In this document: positions 32,057 through 41,073 of the stretch, piece after piece
Position numbering within the stretch: the first letter of the stretch is position 1
Layout of the letters: every line of letters starts with the position of its first letter
Origin: an uncultured Oscillospiraceae bacterium
Lineage (GTDB): Bacteria > Bacillota > Clostridia > Oscillospirales > Oscillospiraceae
Length of the DNA: 43,522 nucleotides
Direction of reading: 5' to 3'
Assembly (NCBI GenBank): GCA_944387635.1
Contig: CALXFT010000014.1
Location: 1-43,522 of the forward strand
The notes under the pieces: generated by a model
What the model saw: only the letters and a program-made list of their open reading frames with translations
Told to the model about the DNA's origin: nothing
Database searches by the model: none
Made by a program: the position numbers and the translations under genes

Positions 32057-32851
32057 TTAATCCAGCTCCTGCGCAATTCTGCGCATTTTTGCGGCTTCGT
32101 TGTTCCAATAGGTCTGGAGCTGAACCAACTGGTCGCCGATGCAGAAGTGACGGACCCCCAGCTTGATGTAGTATTCAGCAGCTTCTACAGACTGGATTTC
32201 ACACCTGGGCTGCACGCCGTGGGCCAAAGCGACTTCAATCATGTGGCGCTCTGCAGCTTTGAATTCGTCCAAGTGATCCTTCGTGTTCCAGCCACAGCTC
32301 ATGCAGTAATCAGAGGGGCCAAACTGCACCATATCCACACCGGGGATGGAGCAGATCTCTTCGATGTTATCCATGGCCACTTTCTTTTCAATCATGAATG
32401 CAAGAACAACATCACGCTGGCGGGCAGCGTGATCCATCTGAGACAACTTGGGCTGGAAGCCGATAAAGCGGCGGTTGGGGTACCCAAAGCGGCCGCCGTC
32501 GTCAGGTGTCTCAGGCTTGACAAGGCGCACGGATTCCCGAACATCATCAGGGGTCTGACAGTCTGTGAACAAAATGGCTTGGAAGCCGGAACCGATGGCC
32601 TTCTGTGCCACATAGGCACGGTTCTGGAAATCGACCTTGATCATGCTGCCCATACCGTGCAGCTCTGCGGCGCGGCAGATATCGTCCAAATCGCGCTGGG
32701 TGAATGCACTGTACTCAGCAAGGAACTCGATATAATCAAAGCTTCCGGAAGCACCGGCGGCTTCAGTGAAGAAGGGGTCTGTGCTCCACAGACGTGTTGC
32801 TACTGTAGGACGTCCACTGTTGAGGATCTGTCGGATTTTGTTGGTCTTCAT
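32057..32851 (-). CDS. HpcH/HpaI aldolase-family protein with altered active site
   Basis: A 264-residue class II aldolase/lyase barrel. The metal-site region is conserved: MIEKKVAMDNIEEICSIPGVD with the metal Glu, then FGPSDY. However the family D-x-E-H catalytic motif reads LAEYS (Asp to Ala, His to Tyr), and the Arg that holds the keto acid appears as Lys (MIKVDFQNRA). So it probably belongs to a side branch with changed chemistry or substrate. ATG with AAAGGAG at 8 bases. It diverges from the hydroxyacid dehydrogenase gene and is probably part of the same hydroxyacid/sugar-acid system. Typical members cleave 2-keto-3-deoxy acids to pyruvate plus an aldehyde. Confidence 0.75.
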   Translation of the reverse strand: MKTNKIRQILNSGRPTVATRLWSTDPFFTEAAGASGSFDYIEFLAEYSAFTQRDLDDICRAAELHGMGSMIKVDFQNRAYVAQKAIGSGFQAILFTDCQTPDDVRESVRLVKPETPDDGGRFGYPNRRFIGFQPKLSQMDHAARQRDVVLAFMIEKKVAMDNIEEICSIPGVDMVQFGPSDYCMSCGWNTKDHLDEFKAAERHMIEVALAHGVQPRCEIQSVEAAEYYIKLGVRHFCIGDQLVQLQTYWNNEAAKMRRIAQELD

Positions 32852-32912
32852 GTAGTTTAACTCCTTTTCTTAATTTGGTATTTTGTAACTGAATTTCGAA
32901 CCTGCGGTTACA

Positions 32913-32941
32913 AGTATATCAGTATAGAAATAGAAATGCAA
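32913..32941 (-). promoter_or_regulatory. Promoter of the aldolase-family gene
   Basis: Minus-strand TTGCAT (complement of 32936-32941), 17-base spacer, TATACT (complement of 32913-32918). Confidence 0.65.
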
Positions 32942-33046
32942 TAAAATATGTAAAAAAAGTCTTGGATTTGCGTAGAATTGTAGAATATGATCAAAATTGA
33001 AGGAAAAATTTGTTGAAATCAAACTACGAATTTTAAGCAAAAAATA

Positions 33047-33075
33047 TTGAAATAATACTACATGATTTGTATAAT
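33047..33075 (+). promoter_or_regulatory. Promoter of the dehydrogenase/glycerate kinase genes
   Basis: TTGAAA (33047-33052), 17-base spacer, TATAAT (33070-33075). The surrounding very AT-rich 32940-33070 contains ACTAC and GTAGAAT motifs (e.g. ACTAC near 33024 and 33057) resembling half-sites of the palindrome at 35485. Confidence 0.7.
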
Positions 33076-33136
33076 AATCCTGAGTTGAAGTAAACCATCT
33101 ACACTCTGCCATCTATATAATACGAGGAGGACAATT

Positions 33137-34102
33137 ATGAAAATCGTGGTTCTTGACGGTTATACGGAAAATCCTGGCGATTTGAGTTGGGAACCCCTGG
33201 CTGCGTTGGGGGATCTGACGGTCTATGACAGGACCAGCCTCACCAATCCCCATGAAGCAATTGCTCGCATCGCAGACGCTGAGGTGGTGTTTACAAATAA
33301 AACACCGATTACAAAGGCTGTCATGGATGCTTGTCCCAACATTCGGTTTATATCTGTACTGGCGACAGGCTATAACGTAGTGGATACTGCTTATGCCAGA
33401 GAGAAGGGAATCCCGGTGACCAATGTTCCTTCCTATGGTACCGCTTCGGTGAGCCAGTTTTCCATTGCTCTGTTACTGGAGATTTGTCACCACATCGGCC
33501 ATCATAACACCTCTGTTCATGAAGGAAATTGGGAGAACTGCGCGGATTGGTGCTACTGGGACTATCCGCTCATTGAGCTGGAAGGAAAAACGATAGGAAT
33601 CATCGGCTTTGGACGAATCGGCCAGGCCGAGGGACGGGTAGCCAAGGCTCTGGGAATGAAGGTGTTAGCCTATGACCTGTATCCCAATGACACCGGACGG
33701 GCTATTGGAGAATATGTGGATCTGGATATGCTGCTGGCTCAGGCGGATGTGATCACGCTACACTGTAATCTGACACCGGAAAATACTGGTTTTATCAATA
33801 AGGATACCATCGCCAAGATGAAGGATGGGGTCATCCTTATCAACAATGCCCGAGGTCAGCTGATCCACGAGCAAGATGTAGCAGATGCGCTAAATTCCGG
33901 AAAAATGGCCGCGGCAGGTCTGGATGTGGTGTACACCGAGCCGATCCGCGGGGATAACCCTTTGCTGAAGGCTAAAAACTGTATAATCACGCCTCACATT
34001 TCCTGGGCGCCGAAGGAAAGCCGTCAACGAATCATGGATTGCGCAGTGGCTAATGTGAAGGCATATCTGGCAGGTTCACCTGTCAATGTGGTAAATCCCT
34101 GA
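33137..34102 (+). CDS. D-isomer 2-hydroxyacid dehydrogenase (glycerate/hydroxypyruvate type)
   Basis: A 321-residue NAD(P)-dependent enzyme of the D-2-hydroxyacid dehydrogenase family, closest in pattern to glycerate dehydrogenase. It shows the catalytic-domain YNVVD stretch, the Rossmann IGIIGFGRIGQAEGRVA, the active Arg in NNARGQLI, Glu in VVYTEP and the His in THIS-type PHISWAP. It would interconvert hydroxypyruvate or a related keto acid and D-glycerate. ATG with GAGGAGG. It is followed 27 bases later by glycerate kinase, which supports glycerate as its product or substrate. Confidence 0.9.
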   Translation: MKIVVLDGYTENPGDLSWEPLAALGDLTVYDRTSLTNPHEAIARIADAEVVFTNKTPITKAVMDACPNIRFISVLATGYNVVDTAYAREKGIPVTNVPSYGTASVSQFSIALLLEICHHIGHHNTSVHEGNWENCADWCYWDYPLIELEGKTIGIIGFGRIGQAEGRVAKALGMKVLAYDLYPNDTGRAIGEYVDLDMLLAQADVITLHCNLTPENTGFINKDTIAKMKDGVILINNARGQLIHEQDVADALNSGKMAAAGLDVVYTEPIRGDNPLLKAKNCIITPHISWAPKESRQRIMDCAVANVKAYLAGSPVNVVNP

Positions 34103-34129
34103 ACTATTTTCAAAGGAGGCATTCAGCCC

Positions 34130-35371
34130 ATGAAACAGTCTTTGCATCAGGATGGCAGTATCATCATCCATCAAGCCATCCAGGAAGTGCTGCCGGATGA
34201 GGCGGTTCGCCGCGCTCTTCAGGATTTTCGGTCATCTGGCCGTCTGACTGTCATTTCCGTGGGAAAAGCGGCGTGGCAGATGGCAAAAGCAGCCTATGAT
34301 TGCCTGAGAGACCGGATTGGACAGGGAATTGTCATAACAAAATATGGCCATGCCATGGGTCCAATCCCCGGTTTTGACTGTTATGAGGCTGGTCATCCTG
34401 TACCAGATGAGAATTCATTTCGAGCTACTGCCAAGGCACTGGCTATGACTGAGCACTTGACAGAAGCGGATACAGTGCTGTTCCTGCTTTCCGGAGGAGG
34501 CAGCGCATTATTTGAACAGCCGTTGGTGTCCGGTGAGGAGCTTCAGAGCATTACCAGTCAGCTGCTGGCCAGCGGCGCCGATATTGTGGAAATGAACGGT
34601 ATCCGCAAACGGCTGTCGGCTGTCAAGGGCGGGCGCTTTGCCCAGTGGTGTGCACCTGCCCGAGTGTTCAGTATTATTCTCAGCGACATACTGGGAGACC
34701 CTCTGGACATGATTGCCTCTGGACCCACAGTTCCGGACAAATCCACTTGTGCGCAGGCAGTTCAAACCGCTGAAAAATATCATCTCTGCTTGTCAGAGAA
34801 GGCCAGGCAGCTGCTCAGCCAGGAGACGCCCAAGGAGCTGGAGGGGACAGAACAGAAAATCATGGGAAGCGTTCGTCAGCTTTGTCAGGCAGCGGCGGAA
34901 GCGTGCCGCAGCCTGGGCTATCAGCCAATCGTTCTCACAGATCGATTGTGCTGTCAGGCCAGGGAAGCGGGCTCTTTCCTGGGCAGCATTGCCAGGTCGC
35001 ATGCAGATACGCAGATCCCAATGGCATTCCTTGCAGGAGGCGAGACCGTGGTGAAGCTTACCGGAACCGGCAGAGGTGGGCGGAATCAAGAACTGGCACT
35101 GGCAGCGGCAGAGGGCATACAGGGACTGGAGAATGTGCTGATTTTCTCTTTTGGATCAGATGGTACCGACGGACCTACAGATGCGGCAGGAGGCATGGTC
35201 GATGGCAATACGCAGAAAAGGCTTTGTGACATGGGAATCTCCATCCACGCTGTGCTGGCCAACAACGATGCCTATTCTGCACTGGAAAAGGTGGATGGCC
35301 TGATTGTGACCGGCCCAACGGGAACCAACGTGAATGATGTAGCTGTGGTATTAATCCGACCAAAGACATAG
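34130..35371 (+). CDS. Glycerate 2-kinase, MOFRL family
   Basis: A 413-residue kinase of the GckA/TtuD group. The N-terminal DUF4147 domain has VGKAAWQMAKAA, GHPVPDENS and FLLSGGGSALFE. The C-terminal MOFRL domain has GGETVVKLTGTGRGGRNQE and SDGTDGPTDAAGG. These enzymes make 2-phosphoglycerate from D-glycerate, feeding lower glycolysis. ATG with AAAGGAGG. Probably in one transcript with the dehydrogenase. Confidence 0.92.
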   Translation: MKQSLHQDGSIIIHQAIQEVLPDEAVRRALQDFRSSGRLTVISVGKAAWQMAKAAYDCLRDRIGQGIVITKYGHAMGPIPGFDCYEAGHPVPDENSFRATAKALAMTEHLTEADTVLFLLSGGGSALFEQPLVSGEELQSITSQLLASGADIVEMNGIRKRLSAVKGGRFAQWCAPARVFSIILSDILGDPLDMIASGPTVPDKSTCAQAVQTAEKYHLCLSEKARQLLSQETPKELEGTEQKIMGSVRQLCQAAAEACRSLGYQPIVLTDRLCCQAREAGSFLGSIARSHADTQIPMAFLAGGETVVKLTGTGRGGRNQELALAAAEGIQGLENVLIFSFGSDGTDGPTDAAGGMVDGNTQKRLCDMGISIHAVLANNDAYSALEKVDGLIVTGPTGTNVNDVAVVLIRPKT

Positions 35372-35484
35372 GCATTGAGGAGCCATGCAAAGACACAACA
35401 AAGATAAATTTATCGCTGTTTGGGAATGGAAAGAAAAATTGTGTAGTTTTCACAAGAAACTGAATTTCTTTTTTGTAAATATGA

Positions 35485-35504
35485 TTGTAGTAATTTTACT
35501 ACAA
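35485..35504. promoter_or_regulatory. Palindromic operator candidate TTGTAGTA-ATTT-TACTACAA
   Basis: A perfect 8+8 inverted repeat with a 4-base centre, in the AT-rich region before the KDPG aldolase gene and overlapping possible -35 boxes. The form resembles GntR/FadR-type sites. ACTAC half-sites occur near the divergent promoters at 33.0 kb. No regulator gene is in the window. Confidence 0.55.
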
Positions 35505-35613
35505 ATATGTTATTATGGTGGTAGTGAATTTGAAGGAAGAAAATCAAAGCCCTCCGAAAAAGGCTGTAGGTTTGGGAAGGATTCCACACTCAAGATAGGA
35601 GGAATTTCATAGT

Positions 35614-36270
35614 ATGGATGAAATCTGTTCTCTCATTCTAAAGGAAAAGCTCATCGTCATTCTCCGGGGAATTCCCAAGGATTGTCTGGAAGACGTGTCT
35701 AAGGCAGTTATCCGAGGCGGCGTCAAGCTTATGGAGGTCACATTTAACCAGAAGAGCCAAGATCCCATTTTGGAGCTGACAACTCAGTTGGAAACCATTC
35801 GTGAGGCAGTGGGTGATCAGCTTTGCTTAGGGGCAGGCACAGTGCTGACGGTTGAGCAGGTGGAAGCAGCTTACCGTGCCGGCGCAAAGTACATCATCTC
35901 CCCGAACAGCTCCATGGAAGTGATCCGGCGCACCAAGGAGTTGGGTATGGTATCCATCCCCGGTGCAATGACCCCCACGGAAATTGCCAACGCGTGGCAG
36001 TGGGGTGCTGACATCATCAAACTCTTCCCGGCGGATGACTTGGGCTGCCACTACATAAAGAATGTGAAAGCGCCTCTGTCTCACATCCCGCTGCTGGCAA
36101 CCGGTGGTGTGAATCCCGATACGATCCCTCTGTTCTTGGAGGCTGGTGCAGTGGGTGTAGGTACTGGCATTTCCATTGCCAAACCGGAGCTGATTGCAGC
36201 CCGGGATTTTGACGGCATTGCAGATCTGGCCAGAGCCCACGTGGAGGCCGTTCATCGGGCAAGGGTCTAA
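35614..36270 (+). CDS. eda: KDPG/KHG aldolase
   Basis: A 218-residue class I aldolase of the Eda family, which splits 2-keto-3-deoxy-6-phosphogluconate or 4-hydroxy-2-oxoglutarate to pyruvate plus an aldehyde. The active Glu is in GGVKLMEVTFN, GAGTVLT follows, and the Schiff-base Lys is in DIIKLFPAD, then LATGGVNPD. The Arg after the EVT motif in E. coli Eda is Asn here, a change also common in Gram-positive members. ATG follows AGGAGG. Its own upstream region carries a strong palindrome. Confidence 0.88.
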   Translation: MDEICSLILKEKLIVILRGIPKDCLEDVSKAVIRGGVKLMEVTFNQKSQDPILELTTQLETIREAVGDQLCLGAGTVLTVEQVEAAYRAGAKYIISPNSSMEVIRRTKELGMVSIPGAMTPTEIANAWQWGADIIKLFPADDLGCHYIKNVKAPLSHIPLLATGGVNPDTIPLFLEAGAVGVGTGISIAKPELIAARDFDGIADLARAHVEAVHRARV

Positions 36271-36276
36271 TGCTAT

Positions 36277-36302
36277 TTAGCAATTGAAGCTTCCATTGCT
36301 AA
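36277..36302 (+). other. Hairpin after the KDPG aldolase gene
   Basis: TTAGCAAT (36277-36284) / ATTGCTAA (36295-36302) with GAAGCTTC self-complementary in the loop, 6 bases after the stop. No T-run; a weak terminator or mRNA end-protecting stem. Confidence 0.5.
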
Positions 36303-36322
36303 GACACTGTTTATGTGATACC

Positions 36323-36349
36323 CTTTTGCAACGCCTTTGGGTGCAAAAG
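36323..36349. promoter_or_regulatory. Inverted repeat CTTTTGCA/TGCAAAAG before the dppA-like gene
   Basis: A perfect 8-bp inverted repeat (36323-36330 / 36342-36349) with an 11-base centre, in the 225-base gap before the binding-protein gene. It could be an operator or a transcript hairpin; no convincing promoter was found beside it. Confidence 0.4.
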
Positions 36350-36495
36350 CCGGCGCAAAATGATTCCCAATGAAAACCGTGAATGTTCTTTTTATTGGGA
36401 CTCAAAGTAGGTACCCCTTTCCGAGTGCTGAGCACGGAACACTGTTCTGTGTTCATATAAAAATAAGAAAAGCCAACATGAAAGGAGCAATGAAA

Positions 36496-38121
36496 ATGAA
36501 AATGGCAAACATGAAACGCGCACTGGCAATTCTCTTGGTCTTCGCATCCCTGTTTTCCTTAGCCGCCTGTGGCAGCGGTACAAATGAAGAGGTGCTTGCA
36601 ACCGATGATGATGCCTCCGCCTCAGTGGAAAGTCCTGCAACTGAGGTAAGCGCTGCTGAGACCGGAAATGGCATTAAGCGCGGCGGTGTTCTGACTGTTG
36701 CAAAGATGACCAATATTACCTCCCTGGATCCAACTAAGAGTTCTTCTATTGATAACGACGGCTTTGTTTTGGCTCAGATTTTTGAAACCCTCCTGCGCCA
36801 GGACGAGGAAGGCAATATCATTGACGGTCTGGCTGAGTCCTACGAGGTAGCTGAAGATGGTCTGTCTATCACCTTCAAATTAAGAGAAGATGTTGTGTTC
36901 CATGATGGTGAGAAATTTAACGCCGAGGCTGCAAAGTTCAATCTGGACTGGTATATCAGTGAGGAATGTGGTCACATCAACTACTCATCTGAGCTAACTT
37001 ATGTGGACTCTATTGACTTGATCGATGAGTATACCATCCGTATGAATATGAGTGCGGTAGATGCAAGTATTCTCGCATCCATGACAGGTCTTTGCGGTTA
37101 TATGATCTCCCCAAAAACCATTAAGGAAGGCACTATCGCTACAAATCCCGCCGGTACTGGCGCATTCAAGGTCAAGGAATATGTGGAAGGCGACCATGTA
37201 ACTCTCGAGGCATTTGAGAACTACTACAGAATGGGGGAAGACGGTAAGCCTCTGCCTTACTTGGATGAGGTCGTTATCAAAATCATGACCGATGATGCAG
37301 TCCGCAGCGCCAATCTGGAAAGCGGTGACATCGACGGTGTGGATTATCACGGCTCCACCAATAGTATCCTGAAGTTTGAGAACAAGGAAGGTTTCCAGAG
37401 TCATACCGTTCCCTCTGTCAACAACTACTTCGTTTCTTTCAATCTGAATAACGAGGTTCTGGCTGATATCCGTGTCCGTCAGGCGATGGCTTATGCAGTA
37501 GACCGTCAGGAATTTATCGATGTGGTTCTGGAGGGCTATGGCACCACGGTTCCCTTTGTCGTCCGCAAAGACCAGTGGTACTACAGCGACTACAATCCCT
37601 ACACGTATGATCCGGAGAAGGCTAAGGAACTGCTGGCTGAGGCTGGCTATGCAGATGGCCTGACTGTTAAGATGTACTACATCTCCCGTGAACCCGATGC
37701 TACTGCTGTGCAGCTGATTCAGGCGCAGTTTGCTGAGGTTGGCATTACTATGGAACTGGAAGGCATGGATCGTCTGGCTTGGATCGATCTGGTCCGTACA
37801 CAGAAGAGTGGAGAATTGGGCTTTGGCGTTTTGGCAAACTTCGGCTATGATGCTTCCCGTCAGTTCAATTCCACCACATACTATGTCGATACGACGAAGG
37901 CAACTCGCCTGACTGAGCTGTTGCCCAAGACTCGCGCGAGCTTTGATAGAGATGAACGACTGAAATCTCTGCATGAGTACCAGAAGGAATATTTGGACAA
38001 CTGCTATCACCTGTTCGTTGGTCAGAACCAGCGCATTACCTCTTATAAGGACACCGTTCAGAATGTGAACTACCACTGGTATGCTGTTGCCAAGTACGAT
38101 GAAGTATGGCTGAGTGAATGA
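36496..38121 (+). CDS. Dpp/Opp-type ABC substrate-binding lipoprotein (family 5)
   Basis: A 541-residue extracellular binding protein of SBP_bac_5 (DppA/OppA/NikA fold). The signal peptide ends in LSLAAC, followed by an acidic Ser/Thr linker. The domain then has GGVLTVAKMTNITSLDPTKSS, the usual LRxDVVFHDGEKFNAE block and VRQAMAYAVDRQEF. The ATG at 36496 is 8 bases from AAAGGAG (36481-36487); neighbouring ATGs at 36490 and 36502 are less well placed. First gene of a five-gene importer. The family carries peptides, nickel or sugars and sugar acids; the neighbours suggest a hydroxyacid or sugar-acid derivative. Confidence 0.9.
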   Translation: MKMANMKRALAILLVFASLFSLAACGSGTNEEVLATDDDASASVESPATEVSAAETGNGIKRGGVLTVAKMTNITSLDPTKSSSIDNDGFVLAQIFETLLRQDEEGNIIDGLAESYEVAEDGLSITFKLREDVVFHDGEKFNAEAAKFNLDWYISEECGHINYSSELTYVDSIDLIDEYTIRMNMSAVDASILASMTGLCGYMISPKTIKEGTIATNPAGTGAFKVKEYVEGDHVTLEAFENYYRMGEDGKPLPYLDEVVIKIMTDDAVRSANLESGDIDGVDYHGSTNSILKFENKEGFQSHTVPSVNNYFVSFNLNNEVLADIRVRQAMAYAVDRQEFIDVVLEGYGTTVPFVVRKDQWYYSDYNPYTYDPEKAKELLAEAGYADGLTVKMYYISREPDATAVQLIQAQFAEVGITMELEGMDRLAWIDLVRTQKSGELGFGVLANFGYDASRQFNSTTYYVDTTKATRLTELLPKTRASFDRDERLKSLHEYQKEYLDNCYHLFVGQNQRITSYKDTVQNVNYHWYAVAKYDEVWLSE

Positions 38122-38173
38122 TTGTTTCGCATGATCCATTTGTCCAAGAATATATAGGTCCATAAAACTTCGA

Positions 38174-38201
38174 CGAGGCAATATGGTGTCATATTGCCTC
38201 G
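38174..38201 (+). other. Intercistronic hairpin after the dppA-like gene
   Basis: A perfect 12-bp stem (38174-38185 / 38190-38201) with a GTGT loop between binding protein and permease genes and no T-run, as after livK. Confidence 0.7.
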
Positions 38202-38235
38202 CCATAGTCAATCCAGATAAAGCGAGGTGCACCCT

Positions 38236-39186
38236 TTGGCGAAAAAGATTGTCAGGAAGGTTTTGCTTATGCTTCCTGTTTTATTTCTGGTCAGTATTAT
38301 CCTCTTTACTTTGATGGAAGTGCTGCCAGGTGATGCAGCATACGGTCTTGGTTCTGATGTGTCCGATGAATATATTCAACAGTTTAGGGAGGAGCATGGT
38401 TTAGACAAACCTGCCTATGTTCGTTACTTGGATTGGGTTACAAATATGCTGAAAGGTGATTTCGGCGTATCATTGATAAGTGGACTTCCTATTATTGACC
38501 GGATTAAGGTGCGTTTTCCGGTCACACTGGAGCTGACTTTGCTATCGATGATTGTGGCTGTGGTTATTGCCATTCCGGCAGGCATCCTCTCGGCTGTTAA
38601 GCGCAATACACTGCCGGATTACTTGACCAGTGTTCTGGCTATGGTCGGCGTAACCATTCCGCCTTTCTGGCTGGGAATGCTGATGGTCCTGCTGTTCTCC
38701 ATCACTCTGGGCTGGCTTCCGGCTTCCGGCTATGTGGAACTTACAGAATCCGTCAGTGAGAATCTGACCCGGATGATCATGCCTGCCTTGGCGCTGGGTA
38801 CCCAGTTCGCTGCTACCGTCACCCGTCAGACTCGCAGCGCTTTTCTGGAGACCCTCGATCAGGATTATATCGTTACGGCGAAAGCAAAGGGCCTGCCCCA
38901 AAGAGTTGTGATTTGGAAGCATGCGCTGCGCAATGCGCTTATTCCCATCGTCACCACGATTGGTATGCAGACCGGCCGCCTCTTCGGCGGTGCAGTGGTC
39001 ATCGAAACCGTTTTCACTCTGCCGGGCATTGGACGGGAGATTGTAAACAGCATCTTACTGCGAGACTATCCTGTGGTTATGGCTTTAATCATGATCGTTG
39101 CGTTTATTGTTATCGTCATTAACACCTTGATTGACATAATCCATGGCTTGATTGATCCCAGAATTTCTCAGAGTCAGCAGAGGTGA
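38236..39186 (+). CDS. Dpp/Opp-type ABC permease, DppB type
   Basis: A 316-residue permease with six helices, the N-terminal VRKVLLMLPVLFLVSIILFTLM, FGVSLISGLPIIDRI, the EAA-type loop DYIVTAKAKGLPQRVVIWKHALRNALIP and the FTLPGIGREIVNSI end motif. The TTG at 38236 is preferred since GAGGTG (38224-38229) gives 6 bases spacing; the GTG at 38227 overlaps that site. The gap to dppC is 9 bases. Confidence 0.9.
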   Translation: MAKKIVRKVLLMLPVLFLVSIILFTLMEVLPGDAAYGLGSDVSDEYIQQFREEHGLDKPAYVRYLDWVTNMLKGDFGVSLISGLPIIDRIKVRFPVTLELTLLSMIVAVVIAIPAGILSAVKRNTLPDYLTSVLAMVGVTIPPFWLGMLMVLLFSITLGWLPASGYVELTESVSENLTRMIMPALALGTQFAATVTRQTRSAFLETLDQDYIVTAKAKGLPQRVVIWKHALRNALIPIVTTIGMQTGRLFGGAVVIETVFTLPGIGREIVNSILLRDYPVVMALIMIVAFIVIVINTLIDIIHGLIDPRISQSQQR

Positions 39187-39195
39187 GGACAAGAT

Positions 39196-40047
39196 ATGAA
39201 ATATGAATCGAATTTCCGAAAGACCGTCAAAAAGTTTTTTCGCAGAAAGCTGGCGGTTGTGGGGCTAGTGATCTGCTTGGTCATGCTGTTCGTAGCGATC
39301 ATGGGGCCCTCTCTGTCCTCTTACTCTCCGTCAGAAACGGTAGTAGAGGACCGTTACCAGCCACCTTCCTCCGTACATCTGTTCGGTACTGACGATTTGG
39401 GTCGGGATATGTTTGCCCGGATTCTGGACGGCGCACGGATCACCGTGGCTGTCGGCGTGGGTTCTACGTGTATTGCCCTGGTAGCCGGAACCCTGTTGGG
39501 TTTGCTTGCGGGTTTCTTCGGCGGTGTGTTTGATACCGTTATTTCCTGCTTCATGGATGCGCTTTGGGCGTTCCCAGCCATTATTCTGGCGTTGGCGATC
39601 AATACAGTGCTGGGGCCAAGCCTGTTGAACATTTTTATTGCGATCGGTGTTGTCTATATACCAGACTTTTTCCGAATCGTCCGAAGCCGTACCATCACCA
39701 TCCGGGAACTCGAATATGTCATAGGTGCCCGAGCTATTGGACAGAACAGCATCAGCATCCTTTGGCACTATGTTCTTCCGAATATGTCTTCCACCCTGAT
39801 CGTGCAAACCACCCTGTGCTGCGCAAAGGCTGTCATTGCAGAAGCAAGCCTTTCTTTCCTGGGGTTGGGTGTTCCGCTGCCCATGGCAAGCTGGGGCTCC
39901 ATGCTGAAGAGCGGTTATCCTCTGCTGGAGCGTGCGCCGTGGCTGAGCCTGTTTCCGGGCATCTGCATCATGCTGCTGGTTCTGGGACTGAATTTCCTGG
40001 GTGATGGCCTGCGTGATGCGCTGGATGTCCGTATCCGTGATGACTAA
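39196..40047 (+). CDS. Dpp/Opp-type ABC permease, DppC type
   Basis: A 283-residue permease with the OppC N-terminal helix, FGTDDLGRDMFARILDGARI, the EAA-type loop EYVIGARAIGQNSISILWHYVLPN and SFLGLGVPLPMASWGSML. Its C-terminus (NFLGDGLRDALDVRIRDD) is the family hallmark. It pairs with the DppB-type subunit. Confidence 0.93.
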   Translation: MKYESNFRKTVKKFFRRKLAVVGLVICLVMLFVAIMGPSLSSYSPSETVVEDRYQPPSSVHLFGTDDLGRDMFARILDGARITVAVGVGSTCIALVAGTLLGLLAGFFGGVFDTVISCFMDALWAFPAIILALAINTVLGPSLLNIFIAIGVVYIPDFFRIVRSRTITIRELEYVIGARAIGQNSISILWHYVLPNMSSTLIVQTTLCCAKAVIAEASLSFLGLGVPLPMASWGSMLKSGYPLLERAPWLSLFPGICIMLLVLGLNFLGDGLRDALDVRIRDD

Positions 40048-40059
40048 GGGGGGATTGAG

Positions 40060-41073
40060 ATGAAGCAAGAGACAAATCAGGAATACCTGTTGGAAATTAA
40101 AGATCTGACAACTGCCTTCCTGTTTGATGGCAAACCAGTTCCAGTCACGGTAAATGTCAGTTACGGCATTAAGAAAGGCGAGATTCTTGGCATTGTGGGC
40201 GAATCTGGTTCTGGCAAGAGCGTTACGGTGAAATCCGTCCTTCGCCTGTTGCCTTCGCCCCCCAGTTCCATCCTCAATGGTGAAATTTACTTCCACGGAC
40301 AAAATTTGCTGACGCTAAAGGAAAAAGAGATGCAGAAGATTCGGGGAAATAAAATCTCCATGATCTTCCAGGAACCCATGACCTCATTGAACCCGGTCTA
40401 CACCTGCGGTAATCAGATCACCGAGACCATTATGCTGCACCAGCATCTTTCCAAAGAGGAAGCGCTGAAAAAGGCAGCCCGAATGCTGGATTTAGTAGGT
40501 ATCCCAGCACCGGAAAGCAGACTGAAAAGTTATCCCCACCAGCTTTCCGGCGGTATGCGCCAGCGGGTCATGATTGCTATGGCCTTAAGCTGTGAGCCGG
40601 AGCTTCTGATCGCGGACGAGCCTACCACAGCGCTGGACCCCACCATTCAGGCGCAGATCATTACCCTGATAAAGGAACTTCGGGATAGCATTGGCTTGTC
40701 TGTGATGTATATCACCCACGATTTGGCGGTAGTGGCGGAGATTTGTGATCGTGTTGTGGTTATGTACGCTGGTATGGTTATGGAAATCGCTGAGATACGG
40801 GATCTGTTCCATGCACCGCTGCATCCCTATACCCAGGGACTGATGCAGGCGATGCCTCGCATCAACCAGCAATCTGAAATGCTCTACAATATCCCCGGTA
40901 TGGTTCCCCATGCCACACAGATGCCAACAGGCTGTCGCTTCCAACCGCGGTGTCCCTATGCCACAGAAGTCTGTTCCCAAGCTTGTCCGGAATTGGTGGA
41001 TGCTGGCGATGGACATATGGTACGCTGTTTCCACTATGAGAAGCTTAGGAAGGAGAGGGTCCAGAATGGATGA
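40060..41073 (+). CDS. Dpp/Opp-type ABC ATPase, DppD type
   Basis: A 337-residue ATPase. Walker A is GESGSGKS, the signature [15 protein letters not shown], Walker [13 protein letters not shown], and the C-terminal oligopeptide domain carries the [21 protein letters not shown] cysteines, which in this family often bind an iron-sulphur cluster. It overlaps the next ATPase gene by 8 bases. Confidence 0.93.
   Translation: MKQETNQEYLLEIKDLTTAFLFDGKPVPVTVNVSYGIKKGEILGIVGESGSGKSVTVKSVLRLLPSPPSSILNGEIYFHGQNLLTLKEKEMQKIRGNKISMIFQEPMTSLNPVYTCGNQITETIMLHQHLSKEEALKKAARMLDLVGIPAPESRLKSYPHQLSGGMRQRVMIAMALSCEPELLIADEPTTALDPTIQAQIITLIKELRDSIGLSVMYITHDLAVVAEICDRVVVMYAGMVMEIAEIRDLFHAPLHPYTQGLMQAMPRINQQSEMLYNIPGMVPHATQMPTGCRFQPRCPYATEVCSQACPELVDAGDGHMVRCFHYEKLRKERVQNG

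Noticed and set aside
36437-36454. LexA-like GAAC…GTTC palindrome before the dppA-like gene
   Set aside because: The spacing (3 bases between half-sites) does not fit the Gram-positive SOS box, and the gene has no link to DNA repair.
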